Shown here: positions 5,622-6,093 of the stretch, in pieces | Layout of the letters: each line of letters begins with the position of its first letter | Position numbering within the stretch: position 1 is the stretch's first letter | From: an uncultured Candidatus Melainabacteria bacterium | Lineage (GTDB): Bacteria > Cyanobacteriota > Vampirovibrionia > Gastranaerophilales > Gastranaerophilaceae | Assembly (NCBI GenBank): GCA_937898445.1 | Contig: CALEJY010000289.1 | Location: forward strand, 1 to 6,093 | DNA length: 6,093 bases | Reading direction: 5' to 3' | Translations under genes and position numbers: made by a program | Notes under the pieces: model-generated | Told to the model about the DNA's origin: nothing | What the model saw: the letters and a program-made list of their open reading frames with translations, nothing else | Database searches by the model: none

Positions 5622-6093
5622 TATACATCCAGTTTTTGCAAAATTTCGTCTGGGATATCACAGTTTGCGTAAACGTTTTGAACATCGTCATGTTCTTCTA
5701 ATTTTTCTAGCAACAACATAACATATTTAGCAGTCTGTTCATCTGTAACTTCAATTGTGTTTTGCGGTATTCTTGAAAGTTCAGAAGATTCGCTTTGGAA
5801 ACCTGCAGCTTCCAATCCTTCAACTACTGCTTGGAAGTTTTCAGGCGAAGTTAAAACTTTGTAAGTTCCTTCTTCTTCTGTAACATCAAGCGCATCTAAT
5901 GAAATAGCTGCTTCGAATAATTTTTCAAAATCAGTATTATCTTCGCTAAATGTAATAACTCCACGTTGATCGAACATCCAACCTACACAACCTGTTGCGC
6001 CCAAACTACCGTTGAATTTAGTAAAGAAACTTCTGATATCGCCTGCAGTTCTGTTTCTGTTATCAGTCATAGCTTCAACAACAACTGCAACAC
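5621..6093 (-). CDS. yebC: YebC/PmpR (TACO1) family protein, C-terminal part; 5' end beyond window
   Basis: About 156 residues of a YebC/TACO1 protein are present; the family is usually near 240-250 residues, so roughly the first third lies outside. The frame stays open from the in-frame ATG at 6070 to the window edge, where it reads VAVVVEA before MTDNRNRTAG. That matches the conserved family core, so this ATG is an internal methionine and not the start. Further family marks are GATGCVGWMFDQRG, IPQNTIEV near the last third, and LLEKLEEHDDVQNVYANCDIP at the C-terminus. Members were long annotated as transcriptional regulators. More recent work on TACO1 and bacterial YebC supports a ribosome-associated role in translating difficult stretches, including polyproline. 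The stop shares one base with the next start (TAATG), so it is the first visible gene of the operon running into the diguanylate cyclase and tsaE-tsaB. Identity is secure; the exact role here is inferred from the family. Confidence 0.95.
   Translation of the reverse strand, partial: VAVVVEAMTDNRNRTAGDIRSFFTKFNGSLGATGCVGWMFDQRGVITFSEDNTDFEKLFEAAISLDALDVTEEEGTYKVLTSPENFQAVVEGLEAAGFQSESSELSRIPQNTIEVTDEQTAKYVMLLLEKLEEHDDVQNVYANCDIPDEILQKLDV

Overview
The window is AT-rich and every convincing gene lies on the minus strand, so it is transcribed right to left. The housekeeping genes are clear: the end of a YebC/TACO1 gene, a GGDEF diguanylate cyclase, tsaE and tsaB. The source is probably an uncultured, low-GC, possibly gut-associated bacterium. 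The F-x-G motifs at the N-terminus of one unknown protein resemble what I recall from Gastranaerophilales (Melainabacteria/Vampirovibrionia, the non-photosynthetic sister group of cyanobacteria). That placement is inference from memory, about even odds.

Right part (3237-6093): a tightly packed operon, yebC - GGDEF gene - tsaE - tsaB. The junctions overlap by 1, 14 and 4 nt, so translation is probably coupled. TsaE and TsaB belong to the machinery for the tRNA modification t6A37. YebC is a ribosome-associated translation factor. The cyclase has two probable N-terminal GAF-like domains, an active-site GGEEF and an intact RxxD inhibitory site.

Middle part (607-3117): after a 119-nt gap with a plausible promoter come two unrecognised proteins of 317 and 501 residues. 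They align to each other over most of their length. Each has an N-terminal CxxCG knuckle, a long helical region, then E-H-x-x-P ... N ... (C/H)-x-x-C-N, which reads as an HNH (beta-beta-alpha-metal) nuclease signature. If so, the zinc site is split by about 190 residues in the smaller and 310 in the larger. This pair is the most novel content of the window.

Left part (1-546): a 98-residue orphan protein, directly followed by an out-of-frame 13-codon tail that may be its displaced C-terminus. Beyond it is a gene-free stretch of short tandem repeats: four 7-bp units, then nine 8-bp units in strict phase. At the edge is one copy of a dispersed repeat of the TCATTGCGAGC...CAATCC type. No RNA genes, CRISPR arrays, insertion sequences or phage genes are visible.
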